Source of the DNA: Phaseolus vulgaris
Lineage: Eukaryota > Streptophyta > Magnoliopsida > Fabales > Fabaceae
NCBI RefSeq assembly: GCF_000499845.2
Contig: NC_023754.2
Coordinates: 10,608,618-10,672,617 of the forward strand
Reading direction: 5' to 3'
Length of the DNA stretch: 64,000 bases
A program made the position numbers and the translations under genes. Positions 12,001-23,508 of this stretch are shown here, piece after piece (the stretch's first letter is position 1; every line of letters starts with the position of its first letter). The notes under the pieces were generated by a model. The model saw nothing but the letters and a program-made list of their open reading frames with translations. It had not been told where the DNA came from and ran no database searches.

Positions 12001-13910
12001 GACTCTTCTTCTGCCATAGGAGAGTCACTTGTGGTATTTCGTGTTGGGATCACCACTGTCGGCTCAAACTCCACCTGCTTCCGAACACACTCCACCTGTT
12101 GTGGAGTACTATCAGCTCCTTCTGGATTTACCTTCTTTAACATGGCAGATTCATCAAAGGTAACATCCCTGCTGATAATCGTCTTCTTTGCCTCTAGACA
12201 CCACAAACGGTATCCCTTCACTCCAGGACTAAAGCCCATGAAAAGAGCCTTCTTTGCCCGTGGATCCAACTTTGATTCAATCACATGATAATATGCAATA
12301 GAACCAAAAACATGCAAAGAATCATAATCAGTTGCAGGTTTTCCAGACCATACCTCTAACGGGGTTTTGCCATCTATAGCAGATGATGGCAAACGATTGA
12401 CGAGATGTTGAGCGTATGTCACAGCCTCAGCCCAAAACTCTCTGCCTAACTCAGCATTAGACAACATACAACGAACTTTCTCCACAAGTGTCTTGTTCAT
12501 ACGCTCCGAAACCCCATTCTGCTGTGGTGTTTTTCTAACAGTGAAGTGCCGAACTATGCCACAATCTTGGCATACCTTCAGGAACGGATCACTCTTGTAT
12601 TCTCCTCCATTATCTGTTCGGAGAACCTTAATCTTCCTTCCTGTCTGGTTTTCAACTTGAGCTTTCCACTTAAGGAAAATTCCAAGCACATCATTTTTGT
12701 TCTTCATAGTAAACACCCAAACTCTCCTGGAAAAATCATCAACAAAAGTGACAAAATAATGCCTACCTCCGATTGACGGAGTCTTGGCAGGTCCCCACAC
12801 ATCTGAATGCACATAATCCAGAATACCCTTGGTATTGTGAATTGCAGTGCCAAACTTCACTCTTCGTTGTTTTCCCAGAACACAATGCTCACAAAATTCA
12901 AGTTTGCAAGCCTTCGTACCTTTCAACAATCCTTGCTTGGTAAGAATTTGCAAGGATTTCTCTCCAGCATGTCCCAACCTCATATGCCACAACTTCGTTG
13001 CCTCAGCATCCTTCTTAGTGCTAGAAGTTGTTGCCGCTACTGTCCCCACCACTGTACTACCTTGGTAGTAATACAAATTGTTCTTCCTCACGCCTTTCAA
13101 CATCACCAGTGCTCCTGAAGTTGCTTTAAGAATTCCATCTCGCATCGTCACAACTAGGCCTTTAGATTCTAAAGCCCCCAATGAGATGAGATTCTTCTTC
13201 AACTTTGGCACGTACCGTACATCCCGCAAAATTCTGGTGGATCCATCGTGATTCCGCAACTTGATTGAACCTATCCCGACTGTCTTACATGGATTATCAT
13301 TACCCATGTAAACAACCCCGCCATCGAGTTCTTGAAAATCAAAGAACCATTCCCGAATGGGACACATATGATAGGTACAACCTGAATCCAATATCCACTC
13401 ATCTGGATGCAATGATGCTGAAAGCGAGACAATCAACACATCACTTTTGCTTTCTGCAACATTTGCATCTTGCAGAGCCTTCCCTTCTTGATCCGAATTT
13501 GCCATTACAGACTCACAATATAATATTCAATATTACAAATAATTTCAAACAACCCAAGGCGAACCTTCGGCTCTTGATACCACTTGTTGGGAAAAACGGG
13601 TAATTTTCCCACTAAAACAAAACTCTAACAGAGCTACCCGACAAATAATATTGAATAAATAAAGCGGAATAATAAAAGAGATAAAGAGGAAAGAACACAC
13701 CCGAAAATTGTTAACGGAGTTCGGCCTGTTTAGCCTAATCTCCGAGCACAGCAAAAACAGCTCACTTTTATTACTATGAGAGAAGATATTACAAATTGGG
13801 ATATATAACAGTGAAGGAGAAGAGTTTAATTTATAACCCTCAAACCTCCTTCCCAAACAATGAACCCACCGATGTGGGACTTGGGATTAAGCCAAAATCA
13901 ACAAAAACTT

Positions 13911-13951
<41 letters not shown>

Positions 13952-14312
13952 TGACTATAATTTGAACACTGAGAAACTCATTTCATTTTCGTTTCTCTCC
14001 TGTATCAATAATATCCTTGAAACATTCTAATAACTTAGCAATCAAAGAGGTACAAAAGGGTAAAATTATACCAGCTTCCCCATAGGCTGCATCAGCAGGA
14101 GACACCTTGGAGCCAACAGCAGCAGCACCAATGAGCACAGTGAGGGCCAACCGGCGAGAGACAAGGGTGGTGGCATCAGGCTCTTGGACAACCTGCTTCT
14201 GTGCCTTGCAGACAATGTGGTTAGGTTTGGTGGTCAGCACTTGGCGCTGTGGTGAAGCTCTGGCAGGGTTGGTGAGGGCATGGTGGTGCAAGAAACATTG
14301 GGTGGAGGCCAT
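9096..14312 (-). CDS. PSBP: PsbP, 23-kDa oxygen-evolving enhancer protein 2 of photosystem II (4 exons)
   Basis: Exons on the minus strand: 14312-14072, 10231-9999, 9834-9784 (51 bases) and 9356-9096. All junctions are GT-AG, and together they give 786 nt, 261 aa. The ATG at 14312 is followed by a chloroplast transit peptide. A thylakoid signal comes next, with twin arginines at residues 53-54 ([16 protein letters not shown]) and an ADA cleavage site at 73-75. The mature protein is then 186 aa, starting AYGEAANVFGK, the usual PsbP length. Core motifs [29 protein letters not shown] and [18 protein letters not shown] blocks fit PsbP. It binds the lumenal face of PSII and helps retain Ca and Cl at the Mn cluster. 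No internal stop, so it looks functional despite a 3.8-kb intron 1 (14071-10232) holding a retrotransposon. Introns 2 and 3 are 164 and 427 bases. Confidence 0.97.
11172..11490 (-). repeat. 3' LTR of the intronic copia element
   Basis: 319 bp, matching 13585-13903 except for about two bases near 11260-11262. The polypurine tract lies just outside it at about 11491-11502 (minus strand). Confidence 0.93.
11625..13505 (-). CDS. copia PR-integrase ORF (626 aa) lacking gag and most of RT
   Basis: A single uninterrupted frame from ATG at 13505. Order of domains: short leader ([20 protein letters not shown]), aspartic protease box [12 protein letters not shown] (about residues 37-48), GAG-pre-integrase zinc finger ([10 protein letters not shown]...CEHCVLGKQ), and integrase core with [15 protein letters not shown] and the [13 protein letters not shown] glutamate region. 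The RT begins at [10 protein letters not shown] and breaks off after KARWLQG, ending in five unrelated residues and a stop. Gag appears to be deleted between the first codons and the protease. A normal copia polyprotein is about 1,300-1,400 aa. It cannot move alone; whether the shortened protein is made is unknown. Confidence 0.85.
   Translation of the reverse strand: MANSDQEGKALQDANVAESKSDVLIVSLSASLHPDEWILDSGCTYHMCPIREWFFDFQELDGGVVYMGNDNPCKTVGIGSIKLRNHDGSTRILRDVRYVPKLKKNLISLGALESKGLVVTMRDGILKATSGALVMLKGVRKNNLYYYQGSTVVGTVAATTSSTKKDAEATKLWHMRLGHAGEKSLQILTKQGLLKGTKACKLEFCEHCVLGKQRRVKFGTAIHNTKGILDYVHSDVWGPAKTPSIGGRHYFVTFVDDFSRRVWVFTMKNKNDVLGIFLKWKAQVENQTGRKIKVLRTDNGGEYKSDPFLKVCQDCGIVRHFTVRKTPQQNGVSERMNKTLVEKVRCMLSNAELGREFWAEAVTYAQHLVNRLPSSAIDGKTPLEVWSGKPATDYDSLHVFGSIAYYHVIESKLDPRAKKALFMGFSPGVKGYRLWCLEAKKTIISRDVTFDESAMLKKVNPEGADSTPQQVECVRKQVEFEPTVVIPTRNTTSDSPMAEEESDEEEVPTQESQQQSAPIAVRRQRRDIQKPARFMDMVAYALPVVDDIPSTYPKAILSSESGNWAGAMEEEMQSLKKNKTWKLAQLPKGKKAIGCKWVFAKKEEFSNKEDVCYKARWLQGPSLNIV
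13585..13903 (-). repeat. 5' LTR of the intronic copia element
   Basis: 319 bp. On the minus strand it is followed by the primer-binding site at about 13569-13582. Its outer end abuts the aaaac duplication. Confidence 0.93.
13913..13949. repeat. (TA)n microsatellite in PsbP intron 1
   Basis: About 18 TA units, starting five bases beyond the copia target-site duplication. It should be length-variable. Confidence 0.95.
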
Positions 14313-14560
14313 TGTGCTCAAAGCTCAAAATCTTCACAGTTTCTTTGGCATGTGAATCACAGTATGTGTGGAGTTGGAAGTGGTTTTGATGTGGGAGGAT
14401 GACGTGGCAGTGAAAATGTGGCTGGTTGTGGATATTGCATATTGAGGTGAATGGTTGGAGGTAGCATTAGATTGGATTTGCGATGTGGGATAAGGGAGTG
14501 GGGGTTCTGATTGGTTACACGTGGCACCATGCTAGGTATTGTATTCTCTTCCCTCTAGAG
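14313..14560 (-). promoter_or_regulatory. PsbP 5' UTR and proximal promoter with light-type elements
   Basis: Upstream of the PsbP ATG (reading leftward from higher coordinates) are a G-box-like ACACGTGGC at 14517-14525, a TGACGTGG motif at 14400-14407 and an I-box GATAAG at 14489-14494. CCAAT-like sequence lies near 14509-14515. No clear TATA box is seen. G-box and I-box combinations are common in light-regulated photosynthesis genes; binding here is inferred. Confidence 0.55.
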
Positions 14561-16639
14561 GAAACTCTTTTTACATCATGAAAGAAAATCCTATAAAGCT
14601 CTTAGAACTTCTGTTGCATGCTTCTGACAGACTCTTGTTATGCTCAAGTGTAAACAGTAAATTCAATGTTTGGGTGAAATGGGTTTTTTCACACCGCAAA
14701 TCATTTTGCAAATGACCATATTTTTGGTAAATTTTTTTTATGAAGTCATAAATAACGTGGACCATTTTAAAGTAGAAGTCATACTTCATAATTTTATATT
14801 GGAAAAACTCCTAAAAATTAGAACAATGATATTCTCACCTTATTTCACTATACAACCTCTAATTGATGATATAAAAAAAAAAATTGTTATTTTATAAAAA
14901 AAAAATTTGAAACTTTACCTCAAGAAAGATATGGAACAAAATTGTTAATGTATCACTTTTTTAAATATACTGACAATTTTTTAAAATTAATTTTAAGTGA
15001 AGTTATATCATCCTACAATGAAGTCATATGAGATATTTATGACTTTTCATTCTAAAATTGTACGCATATGATGTTTTATCCATTTTCGTAAATTTTTTTT
15101 TATCTAAAATCGTAATTTATGAAAATAATGCAAAACTTTTAAAATTTTACATCTAGTCATTCTTTATATTACATATTCATCAACTTAAAAACATTAAACT
15201 TAAACATAATAAAAGATACCACCATTAAAAAAAAATATAGAAAAAGTAAGTATAATTTATGAAAAAACAAGAGTACTGGTGTATTCCTTCGTAATTTTAT
15301 TAAAATAGATAAATTTTAAATATTTTATAGATATGGATAAAGCGTACTTGCTAAAAATACTTCAAAATAACAAGTAGTGTTTTTAAAAATTATATTTAAT
15401 AAATTTGTTTAAATATAGTTGTTTTCTTAAACATTTTTTTTTAGAAACTATCCTTAGAATCGAGATTTCAATTTTTTTATAATTCTTTTTAAATACAGTC
15501 TCCAAACATGCTTTGATAATTTATTTTAAATAGCTTACTTTGCAAATTTTTAGTTTTTTAATAAATGATTTTGTTTATTTAATAACTGTTTTTTTTATTT
15601 AAAAATGTTTATTGTTTTTTTTTGAGAAATTTAAAATGAAAATTTTGATTTTGATTTTGATTTTAATTTTAAGTTAATATTTTTATTTAATATAATTTGT
15701 GAAATTAAAAATAATAAGATATTATATTACAAAATAAATAAAAATGTTGGACACCCATAATGAAGTAAAGAAAATTTCATATAGTGATAACTAATTTTGA
15801 ACAATGACATTTAAAGTATTTTGAATGATGACATTCTTGGTTGTGTACACAAAGTACTTTTGGTTATCATGTCTTAGTTTCCTCCTAATATCTCACATAA
15901 CACTAAAAGAAACAAGTTTAAAAGAGGGGCAACATGAGCTCACTAGAAAACTTATAACTTGAAGAATTACAAATATTTTTCTCACCCACAAAGAACACTT
16001 AGAAACTCAAGTGCTAGAAGATTGTATAGTTTGTATATAATTGTTGTGTTCTTCTTCTTTACCTTTGATTCCTTTAAATAAGTTTCTGAATTGCATCTCT
16101 TTTGCTAAGATATGATCTTTGCTTCATTTCCGCCAACTTTATGAAATCTTCTATGCATCTCTTGATGTATGCTAGTCTAGAAACTTGATAAGAAAATAAT
16201 TGATCTTGTATAAGCTTTACGATTCTGACTTTCCTTGATAAGGAAACAATTCAAAACAAATGTCATTTAAAAACATATAATCGTATCATGAGTGAATCGT
16301 ATATAATTTGTTTCCTTTTACATATTTAACATAGTAGTTGACAAATTTTCTATCTTCATTGAAGGTTTTGCAATGTTTAACATATATTTAAAATATGTAC
16401 CATTGATTTTATATTCTATAAAATATTTATTTTTACAACTTGATACTTTATAGATTATAAACAAACAAAATAGAACAAGCATTAGACCGTCTATTGCTGC
16501 AAATGTCCACTAGATGGTCTGATAGACTTCATCTAGCACAAAACACTTGTTCGAAGGTTCATGTACCAAAAAACATATATAACATACATATCAATATAAT
16601 TCATGTAAGTATTTTGTTATCATCAAAACTCTCTTGAAA
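14561..16639. other. AT-rich spacer, no gene recognised
   Basis: Long A/T runs and decayed repeat-like sequence, with the highest AT content around 15,400-15,720. Short frames here have no recognisable domain. Confidence 0.6.
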
Positions 16640-18842
16640 AGTCTACTAGTGTTAGATCGCCTAGGGTCTCAATATCACACTCATCATTTTCCCCGTCTTT
16701 GGAGATAATTAGTCCCCAAATTTGTAAAACACACATCAAAGGGACTAAGATCAATCACATTAAAAGTAATCATATGGGTGATCTAACACATATACATTTG
16801 TTTACTCTTTTAGTACTTGGAAAGGTCCATCACCCCAAGTTGTAGTTTGGACTTCCTTTGAGAATGAAATATTTCCTTTCTCAAGCGAAACCAACTCAAT
16901 CTCCTTGTTCAAAGATGATTTCCTTTTTTTCCTAATTGACATCTTTAGCATATCGACCAACCTTCTTCTTAGTGTGTGTTTTGATTTTAGTATGCAATTC
17001 TTTAATAAATTGTGATTTTTTAAATCTATCATTGCACAACATAGAGTTATAATTTGGAAGACTTGCAAGGTTAAGAGGTATTAATGATTTAATGCATATA
17101 TAACCTCCAATTGAGAATGATAAGTTATGGTGTTAACCATCCTATTATATTCAAAATTTATATGAGATAAGTGTTCTTCCCATTCTTTTTTATTCCTTGA
17201 AATTAAACATATCAATAGTTTAGACAATTTTTTACTAACCACTTCTATTTGGGGATGACAAGTTGTAGAAAATAAGAGTTTAGTTCCTAATTTTCCTCAT
17301 AGAGTCCTCTAGAAGTGGCTCAAGAACTTTATCAAAAGTTATACATTTAGGAAGTTCGTGCATTCTACTTCTTTAAAGAAGATATTTGCAATATGACATG
17401 CATCATAAACCTTATGACATGGAATAATGGGCCACTATAGAAAATTGGTCAATTACAACAAATATTGAATTCTATCCATTTTTTAACCTTGGAAGCCCAA
17501 ATACAAAATTAATTGAAATATTTATATAAGGCAAACAAGGGATCAGAAGAGGGATGTAAAGTCTATAGGGTTGAACCTTAGGCTTGAACTTTTTACATGT
17601 TATACATTTCTCACAAAAAACGAGTATATTTTCTCATATGTGGCCAAAAGAAATGTTTATGCAATGTAGCTAAGGTTTTCAAAGTCTTAAAATGTCCAAT
17701 TAATCCTCCCTCATGAGCTTCCTTTATGAGTGTATCTCTCAAATACCCTTTGAGAACATAAAGTCTTTAACCTTTAAAAAGAAATTAATCTTTTTTAAAA
17801 TATTCATTGTGTGATCCCTTTGAGCACTCTAATAAATATTTTAGAGAAGTCATAATCTTTTGGATACAACTATCTTATTTAATCAAAATATTAAAGTTTT
17901 GTTCCAAATGTATTAAGTAAGGTATATCTTCTTGAAAGGGAATAAAATACAATGTTTGTTTTTCTTTTTTTTATGTTTGATCACATATGAGAATTGTTCA
18001 ATGTAGTCCACCCACTTGGTATGTCTCTTATTAAGCTTACATTGAATTTTCAAAATACTTAAGAGGACCATGATCACTATGAATCACACCCTCCTTTGGT
18101 AAAAGATAGTGTTGCCAATTGTGTAAAGTGCTAACAAAGCTTAAAGCTCTTTATCATAGGTAAAGTAGTTGATGTGTCTACCTTTCAACTTTTCATTGAA
18201 GTAGGATGAGATGTCCTTCTTGAAGAGAACAACCCTAATGCCTACATTGAAAGCGTCAAATTCAATCTCAAATGACTTGGTGAAATTGGGAATTACTAAA
18301 ATTGGTATAAAGTGTTGCTTAAGCTCTTGGAAGGATTTCTCTTGATGTTTTCCCTAAATGAATACAACATCCTTTTTTTTTCAGTATTTCATTTAAAGGT
18401 TCAGTAATTGTGCTAAAATATTTTAGAAATCATTTAAGTTAATTAGTCAACCCATGAAATTTTTTACTTCAATGATATTTGTAGGAGTTCGTCACATTTT
18501 CTTCATCCACTTGAACTCCCTTGGATATCACAACGAACCCTATAAATACTTCACGATCCATACTAAAGATTCAATTTTTCTTATTTGCATAAAGTGTCTC
18601 ATTTCTAAAGGTTTCAAACACATTTTTTTATATGTTTCACATGTTCATCCATAGTTAAGTTGTATATTAAAATATCATCAAAATAAACCATAACAAACTT
18701 GTCTATGAAGGAATGAAACACATGATGCATTAATCTCATGAATGTACTTGGAGCATTATTCAAGTCAAAAGACACGACTAACCATTCATATAGTCCAAAC
18801 TTTGTCTTAAAAATGGTTTTTCATTTATCACCTTCTTTAATT

Positions 18843-19647
18843 CACTAGCGCAGAAATGCTAATCAAATGCGGCTATTTTACATTTACAAATGCGGCTATA
18901 GAGCCGCATTTGATCAGCACGCAGTAGTAAATCAGAGAAATACAAATGCGGTTATAGAGCCGCATTTGTAAATGCGATTTACGAATGCGGTTATTTCAAA
19001 TAACCGCATTTGTATATTCTTTTGAATTAGCAAAAGGGTTTTAGGGTTTTAGGGGTTTTAGGATTTTAGGGGTTTTAGTATATGATTTAAGAAGAGTGGA
19101 AGAGGACAAAGAGGAACAGCGGCAGCGGCGACGACAGCGGCGGCGGAAGCAGTGGCGGAGCGGCGAGCCAATGGAAAATACCTTCGATATGCAGCAATGG
19201 AAACCGAAACCCATTAAAAACGAAAGCAATAGGGAAAGCGAAAGTCATTAAAAGCAATGAAGTTCAATGCAGTTGCAATGGAAACGAAATACCTTCGAGT
19301 GCAGCAATGAGTTCGAAAACGAGAGAAAACGAAAAAGAGAGATGAGCGCAAAGAGAAAGAAACTACGAAACTGTTGAGGCGCGTAAAATTTTTAGGGTAA
19401 ATTTGATTTACAAATGCGGTTATTTGAATAACCGCATTTGTAAATCAATCGCTTCAATTTACAAATGCGGTTATTCAAATAACCGCATTTGTAAATCAAG
19501 CACTTCAATTTACAAATGCGGCTAAAAGTAATAACCGCATTTGTAAATCAAATTAATTTAAAAAATGTCACCACGTTTTTTACAAATGCGTTTAAGTGCT
19601 GAGCCGCATTAAATAAGGAGCGCTCTTTTCTTATTTTTGTGCTAGTG
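18843..19647. mobile_element. non-autonomous CACTA-like element with subterminal palindromes
   Basis: Ends are CACTAGCGCAGAAA at 18843 and, inverted, CACTAGCACAAAAA at 19647. A 3-bp target duplication ATT (18840-18842 and 19648-19650) fits CACTA elements. Gypsy coding sequence continues on both sides, which confirms the ends. Subterminal copies of AAATGCGGNTAT and its inverse (ATAACCGCATTTGT) form palindromes at 18,868-19,015 and 19,415-19,610; such repeats normally bind the element's own transposase. The 805-bp element encodes no transposase. The central 19,035-19,400 part is less AT-rich and looks like captured sequence. Confidence 0.88.
19035..19078 (-). repeat. degenerate telomere-like / telo-box repeats inside the CACTA-like element
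   Basis: Several TTTTAGGG-type units in tandem (AAACCCTAA-like on the minus strand). In plants this can be an interstitial telomeric repeat or a telo-box cluster of a 5' UTR. It borders the apparently captured central segment. Confidence 0.7.
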
Positions 19648-20492
19648 ATTGTGATTTAATGATATTTTCTTTTCAAGTCAATATTGGAAAATATGCAAGA
19701 TTCGTGTAATTCATCAAGCAAGTTATCAAGCCTAGGAGTAGGGTGTCTACATTTGATGGTGATATTAGTCATGACACAATAATAAATGCATGTAGGCCAA
19801 CTATCATCCTTTTTAGGGGCAAGAATAATTGAAATGAGACATGAACTCTTGTTATCTTACAATCATTCCTTCTTAATTAATCACCCAACTTGCTCTTACA
19901 TCTCTTTAGATTCTTTAGAATTAGTTCTATAAATTGGCCTATTAGACAAATAAGAATCACAGATAAACTCAATTTGATGTTTGATCCTCCTTAAAGGTGA
20001 TAACTCCTTTAGTGGATCTTGTAAAACGTTATCAAATTCTTCTAAAACAATTTCCAAACTTGTAGAACTATTCAAAAAGTTTGAAGAAAAAGAGAAAGAA
20101 TAATTTAAAATTAATTTACTTGAATATATAATAAAATCTTGTCTCTTGGTCTAAGTATTACTTAAAACAATTATAATAATGCCTCCCAGATTCATAATAT
20201 GTCTAGTTAACAAAAGTAAATATCCATAAAAGTAGACAAAAAAAAATTGACAAACCAAACCAAACCAAAAAAATCTACTTTTATTTAATCACTATTTTTA
20301 AAGTTTGATCTAACTTAAATCATAAGTTATATTACTCAATCCATTAATTCAAACCCATTTTTACATATCTAGTTATATTGTTATTAGACAGATATTAAAA
20401 AAACTTTTTTTCCCTAACTAAAAGAATCAAATGTCACCATATGATAATGACATAAATACATACATTTTCTCAAATTCTAGTTATTAACTATA

Positions 20493-22244
20493 CACTACAA
20501 AAGAAATTATTTTTAACGGGAATTATATTTGGTATTACTGGCAGTTTTAACCCCCGTTAAGTGTGTTACCTGCAGTTTGCTTTTTCCCTGGCAGATCCAG
20601 CGTTACTAATTGATTACCGGCGGTTTGAAAACCCCCGCTATTCTCGGTGGTTTAAAACTTCCGCTATTCTCGCGGTTTAAAACCTCTGTTATTCCTGGCG
20701 GTTTGAAAACCCCCGCTATTCCTGGCGGTTTGAAAACTCCCGCTATTCCTGACGGTTTGAAACAATCTCTACAGTGACCTTAACCAAAACAGAAACAACT
20801 TTTTCTAAGGCCAAAAACTGCAGATTAAAACAGGGTGCAACAGAGACAAAAAAAAAGCAGGAAAAAAATAGAGCTCAGTGAAAAACCAGGACATGTTTTC
20901 TGCATAATTATGCAAAACTATATAGCAGCACAAGATCCTTTCACACAAGGTTCATCAACATCTATCTAGACCCCTTTCACTTCTACACACCAAAAACCTT
21001 TCCAAGAACACTTCACAATAGCGCCACCTGCAGGTCCACTATCATTTGGGTGCTGTAAATGTCATCTGCCAGCCCAAAAAGCCACATTGAAACGTTTCTC
21101 TGATAGGTCCATATTTGAAACACTCTAAACAAAATACATAGGTCAAGTTTGGAATCCATGGATGGTTCCCCTATATAAGTGTATATTACCATAGTAGAAC
21201 TCCACCAAACTACAAAACGAATATGCTTACAAATATGCTTTCAGTTGTTCCATAATCAACTTCGTTGTGTAATGCACTTAGTGATCCCCAACTAAGTCAA
21301 ACATGTGCTAATTCTCTCATACAATTAGTCTCTTTTGGGATAATCTTATTTCTCTACCAACTACTATTTCAAGGTATAGTTCCATACCAACTACTATTTC
21401 AAGGTATAGTGCCATCAGAGTAGGCTTCAATGAATTGTTCTTTATTCTTAATAATAATAACAGTGTGGCAACTTACGAAAAATAGTCTCCCTATACTCCA
21501 ATCCACATTTATACCCTTAAAAGCAAAATGCATACATTTTAAAAAAATATCCAGGACATTTATAAGAAAAAAAAGAAGCTCAAAGAACATGCTATCAAAC
21601 CAAAAAACTAAAAATCATTACAATGAGAAAAGATCGTACCTGAGACTAATCAGAGACAATGTTCCAAGAGTTGTATTCGATCCTTGAGAAAAACCTGAGA
21701 CACAAACGTTGTGCAAAACGCACCACAGCTTTGGAAATGAGAAATGGAGAATTTGAAAAATCAAATAGGAAAAAACGAAAATGAATACCTAATATAACAA
21801 AAGCAGAGTGAGAAATGAACCTTCAATTCAGAGGAAAGAACGGAGAAGCAGAAGATGATTTTTTAGGCAAAAACATAGTGAGAAATGAAGCTTCAGAGGG
21901 AAGAACGAAGGGAAAAACGAAGGGAAGAACATGAGAGAGCTGAAGGAACGTGAGATGATTTTTCCAAGGATTGAGAAATGTTTAAATGTGAGAGAGCTAA
22001 ACTTTCGAATAAAGAATGTGTAAAAATCTGAGAAAGGTGAAGAAGTTGTAGTATGTGAAAAAATAAAACATGAGAAGTACTATGCCACCAATAATAAGGG
22101 AAAGTAAAAAATAAAGAAAAAGAAAATTATTATTTTTGGAAAAACTATAAAAACTTATCATGTGTTTAAAAAATCCCATGTACTAATGGAGGTTTTTATA
22201 ACCACTTCTAAAAAATCTATGGTAAAATTAATTTTTTTTTAGTG
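20493..22244. mobile_element. second non-autonomous CACTA-like element
   Basis: Starts CACTACAAAAGAAAT at 20493 and ends TTTTTTTTTAGTG at 22244. A 3-bp duplication, ATA, lies on each side (20490-20492 and 22245-22247). The left subterminal region (20,600-20,765) has about five copies of a ~27-bp unit built on GGCGGTTTGAAAACCCCCGC, as expected for CACTA transposase-binding repeats. A ~31-bp unit is duplicated at about 21,355-21,413. No transposase ORF was found in the 1.75 kb. The terminal inverted repeats match only over the first dozen or so bases. Confidence 0.75.
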
Positions 22245-23508
22245 ATAAACCTTTTTGATAGTCCTTGCTTATTAGCGAAAAATTAGTGAACAATAATTTC
22301 TCTCGCTTACTAGTAAGTTTCTTGCACAAATTATCGTTATTACACAAATAAAATTTATTAGTATTAAACTGTGTCAAAAATTAAGGTATCATTATGTTAA
22401 AGTTATTAAAAATATTAATTTAAAACTAATTTAAAGGCAAATTGAATAAGGTTTAAAATATAAAAAACTAGTCGATTTTTTTAAAAAATAAGATAAGAAA
22501 AGGGATAAATTATATTCTTTTTCGTTAGTATATGAATGTATATATAATATTACTAAAATTGAGTTTTGTTCGTTGTAGAGTGTGATGAGTTACATTTTTG
22601 AATTACAACTTTGGTCCTCAAAAACATATAATTTAGTATTAAGTTGATATTTAAATATTACATGAAATTATCTTACAAAATTTAATGACAAATATCAATT
22701 TTTTTTTATATTCATGGTTAAATTATAATTTTTATCCTGAATTATCATTAGCTTATTTGTATACATTATTAAAAATGTCCATTTTCCCAAAAATACTAGA
22801 AATTAGAACAAATGTAATTTAGACTTTAGTATTTCAACATATAAGTCAGAATTAAGCCACATGATGCAATAGTTATTACCAGGTGATGGCATAAAGTCAA
22901 CAAGATCATCTAATTCATTGATATCATCGAATCTTTTTAGTTAATTTTCTTAGGATGCTAAATTATAATAACGTAACAAACATTTCTTAATGTAATAATA
23001 TTTTTTATTAAGAATTTTTAATTTGATGCTTCGTGATTTAATTATATTATATGGTTGTTGTAGGAAGAATTTCTATATGGACATATATGTGAGGTGGTCA
23101 AACAAATCCTACAAAGAATTTCGAGGCTTAGGAGAGCAAGGGCGACAAATATAAACTATCTTATATATAAACTAATTTAAATTAAAAAATAATTTATTTT
23201 TTCTTATTTCCTTTTTTAAAAAATGACATGGAAAAAATTGATCTCACACATCTATAAATAAAAAGTATGTAAGCTAAATAAATGTAATAATTGTTTTATA
23301 AAATGTTGGAAGGTGGGGGAATATTTTAAGGTAATCATTGCATATGTTGTATTTAATTAATGAATTGAACACCAAAACTTAACAATTTATGCATTTTACG
23401 CTGATACAGTGAAAAAGACAAATTCCTTAAATATAGTTTTGGTATTTAGAGATTGATTTATAGTTCCGGGTAGAATTATTTTGAGTGGATCAAATATATA
23501 TATATATA
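22245..23508. other. AT-rich spacer, no gene recognised
   Basis: AT-rich sequence without a recognisable coding region. It ends in a short (AT)n run at about 23,495-23,508, which served as the insertion site of the gypsy element. Confidence 0.6.

Larger units (their letters stand above)
11172..13903 (-). mobile_element. young Ty1/copia element inside PsbP intron 1, internally deleted
   Basis: Two 319-bp LTRs (11172-11490 and 13585-13903) are in direct orientation and start/end TG...CA (TGTTGATTTTGG... on the minus strand). A perfect 5-bp duplication, aaaac, flanks the element (11167-11171 and 13904-13908). Next to the 5' LTR on the minus strand is TGGTATCAAGAGCC, a methionine tRNA-type primer site. 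A purine-rich AAGGTGGAGATT precedes the other LTR. The LTRs differ at about two bases by eye, so insertion is recent. It lies in the same transcriptional sense as PsbP. Gag and most of RT/RNase H are missing. Confidence 0.95.
16640..20120 (-). pseudogene. decayed Ty3/gypsy pol, split by a CACTA-like element
   Basis: Minus-strand translation gives recognisable fragments in correct order. N-terminal RT: IKHQIEFI, RPIYRTNSKES, APKKDDSWP, PTPRLDNLLDELH and FSNIDLK (about 20,080-19,655). After the inserted element: [28 protein letters not shown] and the catalytic YFDDIL (about 18,840-18,660). Integrase remnants follow (TCHPQIEVV near 17,250), then the C-terminal WGDGPFQVL near 16,830 and a VIDLSPFDV...NLGTNY stretch near 16,750-16,690. 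Many stops and frameshifts occur throughout. No LTRs were found, so this is an old copy. Confidence 0.85.

Noticed and set aside
8052..16632. Shared 21-base string at 8052-8072 and 16612-16632 as ends of one large element
   Set aside because: The flanks do not align and the strings are in the same orientation; more likely two copies of a dispersed repeat.
19041..19229. 62-codon arginine-rich ORF in the CACTA-like element
   Set aside because: It reads through GC-rich triplet runs and ends in the telomere-like repeat; no conserved domain.
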